Shown: positions 26,903 to 33,792 of the stretch, piece after piece | How positions within the stretch are numbered: position 1 is the stretch's first letter | Layout of the letters: every line of letters begins with the position of its first letter | NCBI GenBank assembly: GCA_029097145.1 | Contig: JAQXNC010000042.1 | Location: 1 to 39,783 of the forward strand | Direction of reading: 5' to 3' | Length of the DNA: 39,783 bases | Origin: Bacillota bacterium | Lineage (GTDB): Bacteria > Bacillota_I > Bacilli_A > Erysipelotrichales > Erysipelotrichaceae | The notes under the pieces: generated by a model | Database searches by the model: none | Seen by the model: only the letters and a program-made list of their open reading frames with translations | What the model was told of the DNA's origin: nothing | Translations under genes and position numbers: made by a program

Positions 26903-28234
26903 ATGGGATTTGATTCTTTACAGGAAAAACTTACTAAATCGCTCCGTAATCTTCAGGGTAAGGGCAAACTTACTGAAAAGAATATGGAGTCTACTCTACA
27001 AGAGATTCGTGCAGCATTACTGGAAGCAGATGTTAACTATAATGTCGTTAAGAATTTCTTAGTCAATGTTAAGGAGGCGTCTTTAGGACAGGATGTCTTA
27101 AATGCAGTTGATCCAGGTCAATTGCTGGTAAAAATTGTCCATGATGAAATTGTTAAACTGCTGGGAAGCGATGATAATTCTATCAGCTTTAAAACTAGTG
27201 GTCTGACAAAAATTATGGTTGTAGGTTTACAGGGTACTGGTAAAACTACACATGTGGCAAAAATTGCGAAACTATTAAAGAATAAACAGAGTCGCAAGCC
27301 TTTGATTATTGCTGGTGATAATATTCGTCTGGCAGCTGTTGAACAGTTAAAGACACTTGGAAATGAAATTGGTGTCGAAGTGTATGCAGAGGATATCAGT
27401 CATAGTGCACTTGATATCGTTAAGAATGGTGTCAAATATGCACAATCAAAGGGATATGATACTGTCTTAATCGATACCGCTGGTCGTCTGCATATCGATG
27501 AAGTTCTGATGAATGAGCTCAAGGATATTAAAGAAGCTGTAAGTCCGGACGAAATATTACTGACAGTCGATGCTCTGACTGGTCAGGATATTGTAAATGT
27601 CGCTAAATCTTTCCACGAACTGTTAAATGTGACCGGTTTAATTGTTACTAAATTTGATGGCGATTCTAAAGGTGGAGGTGTCTTATCTGTTAAGACTATA
27701 ACTGGTGTTCCTATCAAATTTACCGGTGTTGGTGAAAAGGTTGATGATCTTGAAATTTTTTATCCAGATCGTCTGGCACAAAGAATCTTGGGCATGGGTG
27801 ATGTCGTATCATTTGTTGAAAAAGCACAAGAACAGATGGATATGAAGGAAGCTGAAAAGAGTGCTGAAAGATTCATGTCTGGTAAATTTACAATGGATGA
27901 TTTGTTGAAACAGATAGAAGCAACTCAGAAAATGGGACCTTTGGCTTCAATTATGAAGATGCTTCCAGGAATGGGAGAGGCTGCAAAAGCTCTAGAGGGT
28001 ACTGATGCTGATAATCAGCTTAAGAAGGTAAAAGCTATTATTCAGTCAATGACGCTCGAAGAAAGGGAAGATCCATCAATTATCAGAAATTCACATAAAC
28101 GTCGCATTGCACTAGGGTCTGGCACTAATGTTAATGACATTAACAAACTGATAAATCAATACGATCGCATGAAGAAACTTATGAAACAGATGTCATCTAT
28201 AAAGGGTGGAGGATTTGGAGGTTTATTCAGATAA
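26903..28234 (+). CDS. ffh: Signal recognition particle protein Ffh
   Basis: A 443-aa SRP GTPase. N-terminal helical bundle, then the G domain with GLQGTGKTTHVAK (P-loop), DTAGR, and TKFDGDSKGGG, and a methionine-rich M domain at the end (MKKLMKQM, GGGFGGLFR). It binds signal sequences and 4.5S RNA and docks at FtsY. ylxM, often upstream, is missing. One-base overlap with the next gene (TAATG). Confidence 0.97.
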   Translation: MGFDSLQEKLTKSLRNLQGKGKLTEKNMESTLQEIRAALLEADVNYNVVKNFLVNVKEASLGQDVLNAVDPGQLLVKIVHDEIVKLLGSDDNSISFKTSGLTKIMVVGLQGTGKTTHVAKIAKLLKNKQSRKPLIIAGDNIRLAAVEQLKTLGNEIGVEVYAEDISHSALDIVKNGVKYAQSKGYDTVLIDTAGRLHIDEVLMNELKDIKEAVSPDEILLTVDALTGQDIVNVAKSFHELLNVTGLIVTKFDGDSKGGGVLSVKTITGVPIKFTGVGEKVDDLEIFYPDRLAQRILGMGDVVSFVEKAQEQMDMKEAEKSAERFMSGKFTMDDLLKQIEATQKMGPLASIMKMLPGMGEAAKALEGTDADNQLKKVKAIIQSMTLEEREDPSIIRNSHKRRIALGSGTNVNDINKLINQYDRMKKLMKQMSSIKGGGFGGLFR

Positions 28235-29262
28235 TGTCTGACGATTTAAAGTATATTTTGAATAATCTTAAAGAGATTATGAATATTGATTCACCTTCAG
28301 GTTTTACACAAGACGTTATTGCGTATTCAAAAAAACTTGCAGAAGAGATGGGTTTTGAAACAGCACTTTCTAATAAGGGTAATCTCATAATTGAAGTACC
28401 TGGAGAAAGTGATGACGCCTTTGCCTTATGTGCGCATGTCGATACACTTGGGTTGATGGTAAGATCTATCAAGCCTGATGGTACACTGGCAATTACAAAA
28501 GTTGGTGGTCCTATAATGCCAACACTTGATGGTGAATACTGTCGTATATATACAAGAGATAAAAAAATATATACAGGCACTATTATTTCGAATTCTCCTG
28601 CTGTACATGTATTTAAAGATGCTGAAACACTTGAAAGAAATGTTGATACAATGTGTGTCAGGATTGATGAAGAGGTTAAATCTAAAGAAGATGTATTGAA
28701 ACTAGGGATAAATAATGGCGATTTCATAGCATATGATCCAAAGACAGTTATAACTGAAAGCGGATTTGTTAAAAGTCGTTTCCTTGATGATAAATTAAGT
28801 GTTTCGATACTGTTTGGTGTATTGAATCATATCAAAGAACATCAGATCAAACTCAAGAATAAAACCTATTTCATGTTTTCAACATATGAAGAAGTTGGTC
28901 ACGGAATGGCTTGGATACCAGAAGACATCTCTGAGATCCTTGCAGTAGATATGGGATGTATCGGCTCTGATTTAAGCTGTACTGAATATGATGTATCAAT
29001 TTGTGCCAAGGATTCTAGTGGACCTTATGATCAGAAAATGGTTGATGATCTTGTAAGACTTGCTAAAGAGAATGAACTTTCATATGCGATTGATATCTAT
29101 CCTTATTATGGCAGTGATGTCAGTGCTTCACTAAGAGGTGGTAATAATATCCGCGGTGCACTGATTGGCAGTGGTGTTGCAGCATCTCATGGCATGGAAA
29201 GAACTCATATTAAAGGCATAGAAAATACCTTTAAACTGATTCTGGCTTATCTTAATAAATAG
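28234..29262 (+). CDS. M42-family metallo-aminopeptidase
   Basis: A 342-aa dinuclear metal peptidase of the M42 (glutamyl aminopeptidase/cellulase-like) family. Metal and catalytic segments are CAHVDTLG, FLDDKLSV, TYEEVGHG, AVDMGCIG and ASHGMERTH. These enzymes trim N-terminal residues from peptides and form large shells. Co-transcribed with ffh by a one-base overlap; no functional link is known. Confidence 0.92.
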   Translation: MSDDLKYILNNLKEIMNIDSPSGFTQDVIAYSKKLAEEMGFETALSNKGNLIIEVPGESDDAFALCAHVDTLGLMVRSIKPDGTLAITKVGGPIMPTLDGEYCRIYTRDKKIYTGTIISNSPAVHVFKDAETLERNVDTMCVRIDEEVKSKEDVLKLGINNGDFIAYDPKTVITESGFVKSRFLDDKLSVSILFGVLNHIKEHQIKLKNKTYFMFSTYEEVGHGMAWIPEDISEILAVDMGCIGSDLSCTEYDVSICAKDSSGPYDQKMVDDLVRLAKENELSYAIDIYPYYGSDVSASLRGGNNIRGALIGSGVAASHGMERTHIKGIENTFKLILAYLNK

Positions 29263-29266
29263 CGTA

Positions 29267-29313
29267 AAGTAAAAATACTATGTTAAGTAAAAATACTTGA
29301 CATGGTATTTTTT
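29267..29313 (+). terminator. Possible terminator after the M42 gene, overlapping the rpsP promoter
   Basis: AAGTAAAAATACT occurs twice (29267 and 29285). Either AAAAATAC can pair with GTATTTTT at 29305-29312. The rpsP -35 TTGACA lies in the loop of the nearer hairpin. Confidence 0.5.
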
Positions 29314-29326
29314 AATATGTTATCAT
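29297..29326 (+). promoter_or_regulatory. Promoter of rpsP-khpA
   Basis: Consensus TTGACA, 18 bp, TATCAT, with TGT before the -10 (extended). The ATG is 28 bases on with AAAGGAGG between. Confidence 0.78.
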
Positions 29327-29354
29327 TATCCATGCGTAAAGGAGGATTTACAAA

Positions 29355-29627
29355 ATGGCAGTTAAATTAAGATTATTAAGAATGGGTGCAAAGAAAGCCC
29401 CTTTCTATAGAATAGTTGCAGCTGATTCTAGAAGCCCAAGAGATGGAAGAAATATTGAAGTAGTTGGTACTTACAATCCAACAAAGAACCCTGGAATCGT
29501 TACTATTGACGAAGAAAAGGCTCTTAAGTGGTTAAACAATGGTGCTATTCCATCTGATACAGTTCGCAATATCTTATCTAAAGAAGGCATTATGAAGAAA
29601 TTCAATGATGCTAAAAAGAGCAAATAA
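29355..29627 (+). CDS. rpsP: 30S ribosomal protein S16
   Basis: A 90-aa S16: [20 protein letters not shown] and [20 protein letters not shown] are near-invariant. It helps assemble the 30S body. Strong AAAGGAGG site; the stop codon abuts the khpA start. Confidence 0.98.
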   Translation: MAVKLRLLRMGAKKAPFYRIVAADSRSPRDGRNIEVVGTYNPTKNPGIVTIDEEKALKWLNNGAIPSDTVRNILSKEGIMKKFNDAKKSK

Positions 29628-29876
29628 ATGATTAATCTTGAACAAGTTTTACTTAATATTGTAAAGCCTATGTGCAAGGACCCTGAGACAGTTCTTGTAA
29701 AGGAAATGGAAAGCGTAAACGAAAACGAAACACTGTTGTATGTTTATGCACCAAGTGAAGATATTGCTCGACTGATTGGTAAGCAGGGAGTTATGGCAAA
29801 TTCAATTCGCCAGATGCTTCAGGTTGCATCAAAAATTCAAAATAAGAAGATTTCAATTAAGTTTGAAGCTATCTAA
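29628..29876 (+). CDS. khpA: KH-domain RNA-binding protein KhpA
   Basis: An 82-aa single KH domain with the GxxG loop in LIGKQGVMANSIRQML. KhpA, often with KhpB, binds small RNAs and affects cell growth and division in streptococci. The rpsP-khpA order is conserved across Firmicutes. A terminator follows at once. Confidence 0.93.
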   Translation: MINLEQVLLNIVKPMCKDPETVLVKEMESVNENETLLYVYAPSEDIARLIGKQGVMANSIRQMLQVASKIQNKKISIKFEAI

Positions 29877-29877
29877 G

Positions 29878-29900
29878 GGATGATATTTCATCCTTTTTTT
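29878..29900 (+). terminator. Terminator of rpsP-khpA
   Basis: GGATGA, loop TATT, TCATCC, then seven T. Confidence 0.9.
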
Positions 29901-29902
29901 AT

Positions 29903-29908
29903 TATAAT
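29903..29908 (+). promoter_or_regulatory. -10 box of a leaderless rimM promoter
   Basis: TATAAT follows the terminator by two bases and ends seven bases before the rimM ATG at 29916, so the start site would fall on or next to the start codon. No ribosome site and no clear -35. Confidence 0.55.
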
Positions 29909-29915
29909 ATGTTGT

Positions 29916-30419
29916 ATGGAATACAGATTAATTGGAAAAATTATAAAACCTTTCGGATTAAAAGGTGATGTCAAGATTGAGACTTATACCGATTTTATTG
30001 ATGACAGATTTAAGAATGGAAGCAGTGTCTATCTTGATATAAACGGCTTTAAAAAAGAGTTTACAGTATTAAGACACCGTATGCATAAGAATCAGTTATT
30101 AGTCACTTTTAAAGATTTTGAAGATATAAATATGATTGAGAAATATAAAGGCGTTGAGATCTTCAAAAATACTGATGATATAAAACCGTTAAAAGAAGGC
30201 GAATACTATTTTGATGAAATAATTGGACTTGATATCTATATTAATGGAATTAAAGAAGGCGTTGTAAAAGACATGGAAGAAGGCGTTATTTATAACTTTA
30301 TGCGTATTATCAAAAATGATCATAAAGAGGTTCTTGTGCCTTTTTTAGATAAATTTGTTCAAGATGTTAAACTAAACGAGAAACGTATCGATTTGTATGA
30401 TATAGAGGGTCTAATCTGA
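29916..30419 (+). CDS. rimM: 16S rRNA processing protein RimM
   Basis: A 167-aa RimM, which assists 30S head assembly through S19. The N-terminus MEYRLIGKIIKPFGLKGDVK and the PRC-barrel segment EGEYYFDEIIGLDIY then VLVPFLDKFVQDV are typical. The ORF track begins 12 codons earlier inside the terminator; the ATG at 29916 matches the family start. trmD and rplS, which normally follow, are absent; an IS110 element begins within about 30-70 bases. Confidence 0.95.
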   Translation: MEYRLIGKIIKPFGLKGDVKIETYTDFIDDRFKNGSSVYLDINGFKKEFTVLRHRMHKNQLLVTFKDFEDINMIEKYKGVEIFKNTDDIKPLKEGEYYFDEIIGLDIYINGIKEGVVKDMEEGVIYNFMRIIKNDHKEVLVPFLDKFVQDVKLNEKRIDLYDIEGLI

Positions 30420-30495
30420 AAATAAATTAAGCTTTTTTGAAGTGATAAAACTTGAAAGGAGCGCATAGTGCCCCCTTTCCCCCAAAAACGGGAGG

Positions 30496-31791
30496 TTAAG
30501 CAGGTGATGCTTCTGATTCTTCAGAGACTGGGTTAAGTAACTCAAGAATTTGTTCAGTTGTTAAGCCGACAGATTTTAATTGTTTAACAGACTGTTTGAA
30601 GTTGTTAGAGATATAGTTGATTCGCAGTTCAACAGGTGTTTCTATATCTGCTAAATCTGTAGGACTGAATACTTCGCCAGTAGACAACATGTGATAGATT
30701 GCGACCAGAATCTTTCTGGCAATCGCAATATAAGCACGTTTCTTACCTCTACGCTTTCTGATCTTATCGAATTTGATTGCGTAATAAGGATTATCCTTGC
30801 ATTTGACAGCTGCGTGAGCGATTTCAACCAGACAAGGTTTCAGATAGACACCAGCTTTAGAAATGCGAACAGATTTCTTCTTTCCTGCAGATTCATTCTG
30901 GGAAGGAGAAAGACCAGCCCATTTCGATAAGCGATGATGATTTGAGAATTGGGACATGTCGATTCCAATCTCAGAGATGACTGTGATTGCAGATTTTCTT
31001 GAAACACCAGGGATCGTACAAAGCAGATCAATGTAGTCCTGATAAGGCTCAACCATCTGTTCAATCAATGCATTCATTTTGTCTTTGAGACTTTCAAGAT
31101 ATTCCATGTGTTCTTCAACGATCTTGATTCTTGATTTTTGAACTGAGTTCAGATCAGTACCATAAGCGGCTTCAAGGATATCTTCTTTTGAAGCTTTGCA
31201 TCGTCCATGAATTTTGGAAAGAATGTCTTCGTCAGAATAAGAATCATTTGATAAAATGAGGTTGATGATAGAGGAAGCAGATTTGCCAAAAACATCGGAG
31301 AAAACCAGATCAACTTTACAGTTGCCTACAGTCAGAGCGTTTTGGTAACGATTCTTCTCTGAAGAAGTCATGCAGACAATCTTGTAAAGATAACGAGTGA
31401 GTTCTCTAAGAACACGAAAATCTTTGGAAGGAATGAAACTGCTTCTAACAATGCCAAGTTTAAAAAGATCAGCGATCCATTTGGCATCTTTCTTGTCATC
31501 TTTCTCGCCTTTAATGGCTCTGACCCATTTCGGATTGGCAACGACGACATTGGAGATGTGATTCTCCAATGCATTGTATACAGGGATATAATACTTGCCG
31601 GTACTCTCCATGCATACATTGTGGCAGTCATTTGAAATCAGCCAATCACGGAATTGAATCAAAGAGTTCTGATAAGTCGAGAATCTTTTACGGATGTATT
31701 TGGGTGTGATGGAAGTAGAGTCGCAGATGACAGCGACGATAAAAGATTTGTGCACATCGACACCACAAGCTTTTTGATAGATAACTTGCAT
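30496..31791 (-). CDS. IS110-family transposase (RuvC-like DEDD recombinase)
   Basis: The N-terminal DEDD domain carries CGVDVHKSF, CMESTGKYY, and ANPKWVRAIKGEKDDKKDAKW. The C-terminal Tnp20 domain has IPGVSRKSAITVISEIG and the serine region KWAGLSPSQNESAGKK. These recombinases are guided by an element-encoded bridge RNA. The ORF track starts 18 codons upstream within a hairpin; the ATG at 31791 is preferred because AAAGGAG lies nine bases before it and the protein then starts close to the catalytic GVD motif. The frame is intact, about 431 aa, so the element may be active. Confidence 0.95.
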   Translation of the reverse strand: MQVIYQKACGVDVHKSFIVAVICDSTSITPKYIRKRFSTYQNSLIQFRDWLISNDCHNVCMESTGKYYIPVYNALENHISNVVVANPKWVRAIKGEKDDKKDAKWIADLFKLGIVRSSFIPSKDFRVLRELTRYLYKIVCMTSSEKNRYQNALTVGNCKVDLVFSDVFGKSASSIINLILSNDSYSDEDILSKIHGRCKASKEDILEAAYGTDLNSVQKSRIKIVEEHMEYLESLKDKMNALIEQMVEPYQDYIDLLCTIPGVSRKSAITVISEIGIDMSQFSNHHRLSKWAGLSPSQNESAGKKKSVRISKAGVYLKPCLVEIAHAAVKCKDNPYYAIKFDKIRKRRGKKRAYIAIARKILVAIYHMLSTGEVFSPTDLADIETPVELRINYISNNFKQSVKQLKSVGLTTEQILELLNPVSEESEASPA

Positions 31792-31798
31792 AAATAAA

Positions 31799-31823
31799 AG
31801 CTCCTTTCTATGGTGAAGGAGCT
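31799..31823 (-). promoter_or_regulatory. Hairpin masking the IS110 transposase ribosome site
   Basis: On the minus strand AGCTCCTT and AAGGAGCT form a perfect 8-bp stem with a 9-base loop. The second arm is the Shine-Dalgarno sequence of the transposase, ending eight bases before the ATG. In this fold translation would be blocked. Confidence 0.75.
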
Positions 31824-32007
31824 GCAGTGACTGTACCATCAACACTAATGAAGATGATTAGTCAATGATTAATCTGCTGTCTTAAAAGAACCACTCAGGT
31901 GTGCTTGAAACGATGATACTTGCACTGGTTATTATGCTGCTTTGAACTGAATGAGATGCAGTAATCTGCAACTCACCTCCACGTGCTTTGTAGTGTGAGC
32001 TCCTTCA
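31814..32007 (-). ncRNA. Candidate IS110 bridge RNA region
   Basis: On the minus strand TGAAGGAGCT (32007-31998) and AGCTCCTTCA (31823-31814) form a perfect 10-bp closing stem around 174 bases. The enclosed segment can form several small hairpins (for example GCAG-ATTA-CTGC and GATTA...TAATC) and has no ORF. Bridge RNAs of IS110-group elements are of similar size and come from the 5' flank. Which loops guide target and donor is not resolved. Confidence 0.6.
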
Positions 32008-32038
32008 GGTACAACATAAAAGAAAAAAAATAAGAAAT

Positions 32039-32068
32039 CAAGGCATTTTCATACCTATGTGTGCCTTG
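32039..32068 (+). other. Hairpin in the leader of the second IS110 remnant
   Basis: CAAGGCA and TGCCTTG pair across a 16-base loop, 22 bases before the ATG of the truncated recombinase at 32091. It may be what is left of that element's non-coding leader. Confidence 0.45.
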
Positions 32069-32090
32069 TAGAAAGGAATGTTTGGTTATT

Positions 32091-32147
32091 ATGATCAGCG
32101 TAGGTGTTGACGTTTCAAAGGGCAATAATACAATCAAGTTCGAATAA
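32091..32147 (+). pseudogene. N-terminal stub of a second IS110-family transposase
   Basis: An 18-codon frame MISVGVDVSKGNNTIKFE ends at TAA. MISVGVDVSKG is the characteristic N-terminus of a different IS110 subgroup than the intact element. AAAGGAATG precedes the ATG. Nothing of the later domains follows, so it is a relic cut within the first catalytic motif region. Confidence 0.7.
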
Positions 32148-32154
32148 AAAGATA

Positions 32155-32178
32155 AAAAACGAGACGATTATCGTTTTT
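32155..32178 (+). terminator. Possible terminator hairpin after the IS110 remnant
   Basis: AAAAACGA and TCGTTTTT pair across an 8-base loop and end in T run. Confidence 0.5.
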
Positions 32179-32185
32179 CATACAT

Positions 32186-32220
32186 AGGATTTCCTTGCGT
32201 AGGGAATCCTCTTTTCTTTT
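32186..32220 (+). terminator. Possible plus-strand terminator
   Basis: AGGATTTCC and GGGAATCCT (one G-U) pair across 7 bases, followed by CTTTTCTTTT. No intact gene ends here, so it is probably left from a lost gene. Confidence 0.6.
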
Positions 32221-32224
32221 GGTT

Positions 32225-32250
32225 AAAAACCTGATGATCAATTCATCAGG
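32225..32250 (-). terminator. Terminator of the AlbA-domain regulator gene
   Basis: Minus strand CCTGATGA and TCATCAGG pair across 5 bases, followed by five T, four bases beyond the stop codon. Confidence 0.88.
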
Positions 32251-32253
32251 TAA

Positions 32254-33582
32254 TCATTTTATGACTTTCCAATAGCCATTTTTGTTTGAACCAACTCTTT
32301 CGATAAATCCCTTTTCTTTTAGATTGGAAAAATATCTTTGCACACTTCTAAATGGAATATTTAATTCTTCGCTCATACTTTTAGCTGAGAGATAAGGAGA
32401 CTCTTCTAACTTTGATAAGATCAAGTTTTCTTTTGGGTCAAGCTCTTCTCTATTTACGCCACTTATTGCGCCACTTATTGCGCCATGATTTAACAACACT
32501 TCTTCATTAAAAGGAATAATAACTCTAAGATAGCTTTCGCTGATTTCAAATGCATCCATACCATACTTTTCGACAATAGTAGGAATTCCGTGACCAGTAT
32601 GTTCAACTATACCCAGTCTTGCAAAAATGTTCATTAACTGTTCATTTCTTGGTTTGCTAACGCCCTTAAAGAATTCTTCCTTTGTCAATCCATTTGGCAA
32701 GCCTCCATGAGAAGTAATTTCTAGTCTATCATCGAAGAAAGCTACTTGGGGATCTGTTACTCTGTAGTCGTTATGAATAATTGCGTTAACCAAGGCTTCA
32801 TTAACAGCATCCATGTCATAAAGATATATATCTTTCCGTGGACGTGGATTCGTAATCGTTTTACAAATATTTTCCAGTTTCAGTCTTTCCTTCATCTTTT
32901 CATAAGCAAGAATGATACACTGACTTCCATAATCGCTTCTTTCTGAAAATGATGCTTTATTCTTTCCTTTAAACTTTGCAAAAATAAATGATAATGAGTT
33001 AGAATCAGCTAACAACTCTGCTAAGTAGTTATATGCACCATCGTTGGTCCTTAATTTAAAGTTGCTTTCAAAAGAGCTTTCTTCAATGTGATAACCATTT
33101 TCTAGAAGCAGCATTTTAAACTTGGTTAATGTGATATTTTGAAAATAAGATTCTCGTTTGATCATTGTATCAAAATTTGATAGTCCTGATTCGAATCTCT
33201 TTTTAATCATTTCCAAAGTCATAGATTTGCAGGTTGTTCCAATACGATAGTGACATCCGTTAGATGAGAAGCCATATTTTTTAATACAATAAAGGGAAGA
33301 ATATCCTTTTTTGATAGATATTTTGACAACTATTTTTTCTTCGATAAATTCAACTTCAGGACGCACGCAATCTATAGCATTTGGCTCAATTTGATCAGAA
33401 ATAATATCAGAAATACATCTTAATAGATTATCTAACTGATTAACACCGACTACATTACCACTATCATTAATTCCAATATAAATAGTTCCTCCTTCGGTGT
33501 TAAGAAATGATTCAATTTCTTTGGGGAGTGATTCACTTAGTTTTTCTTTAAATTCTATTTTGTCTGTTTCCTTGAATAACAT
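32254..33582 (-). CDS. AlbA_2 DNA-binding / HATPase_c_4 / winged-helix regulator
   Basis: Three parts are visible. Residues ~5-120: an AlbA_2 (Schlafen-like) domain, IEFKEKLSES, LNTEGGTIYIGINDSGNVVGV. Residues ~250-370: a GHKL-type ATPase half (EALVNAIIHNDYR, LEITSHGGLPNG, GHGIPTIVEKYG). The last ~60: a winged helix (SAKSMSEELNIPFRSVQRYFSNLKEKGFIERVG). Such proteins are common on mobile DNA and are usually called transcriptional regulators or RecG-like ATPases; their task is poorly known. The tracked GTG start lies within the ribosome site GAGGTG, so ATG at 33582 is chosen. GAISGAISG in the linker is encoded by repeats also found at its promoter. Confidence 0.85.
   Translation of the reverse strand: MLFKETDKIEFKEKLSESLPKEIESFLNTEGGTIYIGINDSGNVVGVNQLDNLLRCISDIISDQIEPNAIDCVRPEVEFIEEKIVVKISIKKGYSSLYCIKKYGFSSNGCHYRIGTTCKSMTLEMIKKRFESGLSNFDTMIKRESYFQNITLTKFKMLLLENGYHIEESSFESNFKLRTNDGAYNYLAELLADSNSLSFIFAKFKGKNKASFSERSDYGSQCIILAYEKMKERLKLENICKTITNPRPRKDIYLYDMDAVNEALVNAIIHNDYRVTDPQVAFFDDRLEITSHGGLPNGLTKEEFFKGVSKPRNEQLMNIFARLGIVEHTGHGIPTIVEKYGMDAFEISESYLRVIIPFNEEVLLNHGAISGAISGVNREELDPKENLILSKLEESPYLSAKSMSEELNIPFRSVQRYFSNLKEKGFIERVGSNKNGYWKVIK
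32451..32485 (+). repeat. Three repeats inside the AlbA-domain gene matching its promoter repeats
   Basis: TATTTACGCCA, TTATTGCGCCA and TTATTGCGCCA follow each other at 12-bp steps. They encode the GAISGAISG linker on the other strand and match the TTATTRCGCCA units at 33613-33666 in sequence and orientation. Confidence 0.75.
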
Positions 33583-33612
33583 CTGCATCACCTCGCAAAA
33601 CTATAATAACAT

Positions 33613-33666
33613 TTATTACGTCAAAAATACAGTTTATTGCGCCATTATTACGCCATTATTACGCTT
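33613..33666 (+). repeat. Operator-like repeats upstream of the AlbA-domain gene
   Basis: TTATTACGTCA (33613), TTATTGCGCCA (33634), TTATTACGCCA (33645) and TTATTACGCTT (33656) start 21, 11 and 11 bp apart, so they present one helical face. They lie where the promoter of the minus-strand gene should be, 31-84 bp before its start. Probably a binding array for the gene's own product. Confidence 0.75.
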
Positions 33667-33792
33667 AATTTATAGTTATAGGATATAGAAAAACTTTCCC
33701 ATAACCACCAGCTAGTAGTGGATATGTAAAGGAATATTTTGTTTTTTGTTAGATAGATAAATTAGTGTTTATCCTTCTCTTTAAAGTGTTCA
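33667..33792. other. Intergenic stretch with no recognised content
   Basis: Together with the repeats this forms a 210-base gap between two minus-strand genes. I see no ORF, strong hairpin or RNA signature in this part. Confidence 0.5.

Larger units (their letters stand above)
30450..32010 (-). mobile_element. IS110-family insertion sequence (approximate limits)
   Basis: The unit comprises an IS110 recombinase, about 45 bp of 3' flank and a ~210-bp structured 5' flank. TTGAAAGGAGC at 30452 and, inverted, AGCTCCTTCA at 31998-32007 are similar subterminal sequences and mark rough limits. IS110 elements often lack clear terminal repeats and target duplications, so exact ends cannot be set by eye. 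Confidence 0.7.

Noticed and set aside
30691-30930. 79-aa plus-strand ORF inside the IS110 transposase
   Set aside because: Antisense shadow of the Tnp20 domain; no ribosome site and no match.
33613-33666. CRISPR-like repeat array
   Set aside because: Units are 11 bp with no unique spacers and no cas genes; an operator array is a better reading.
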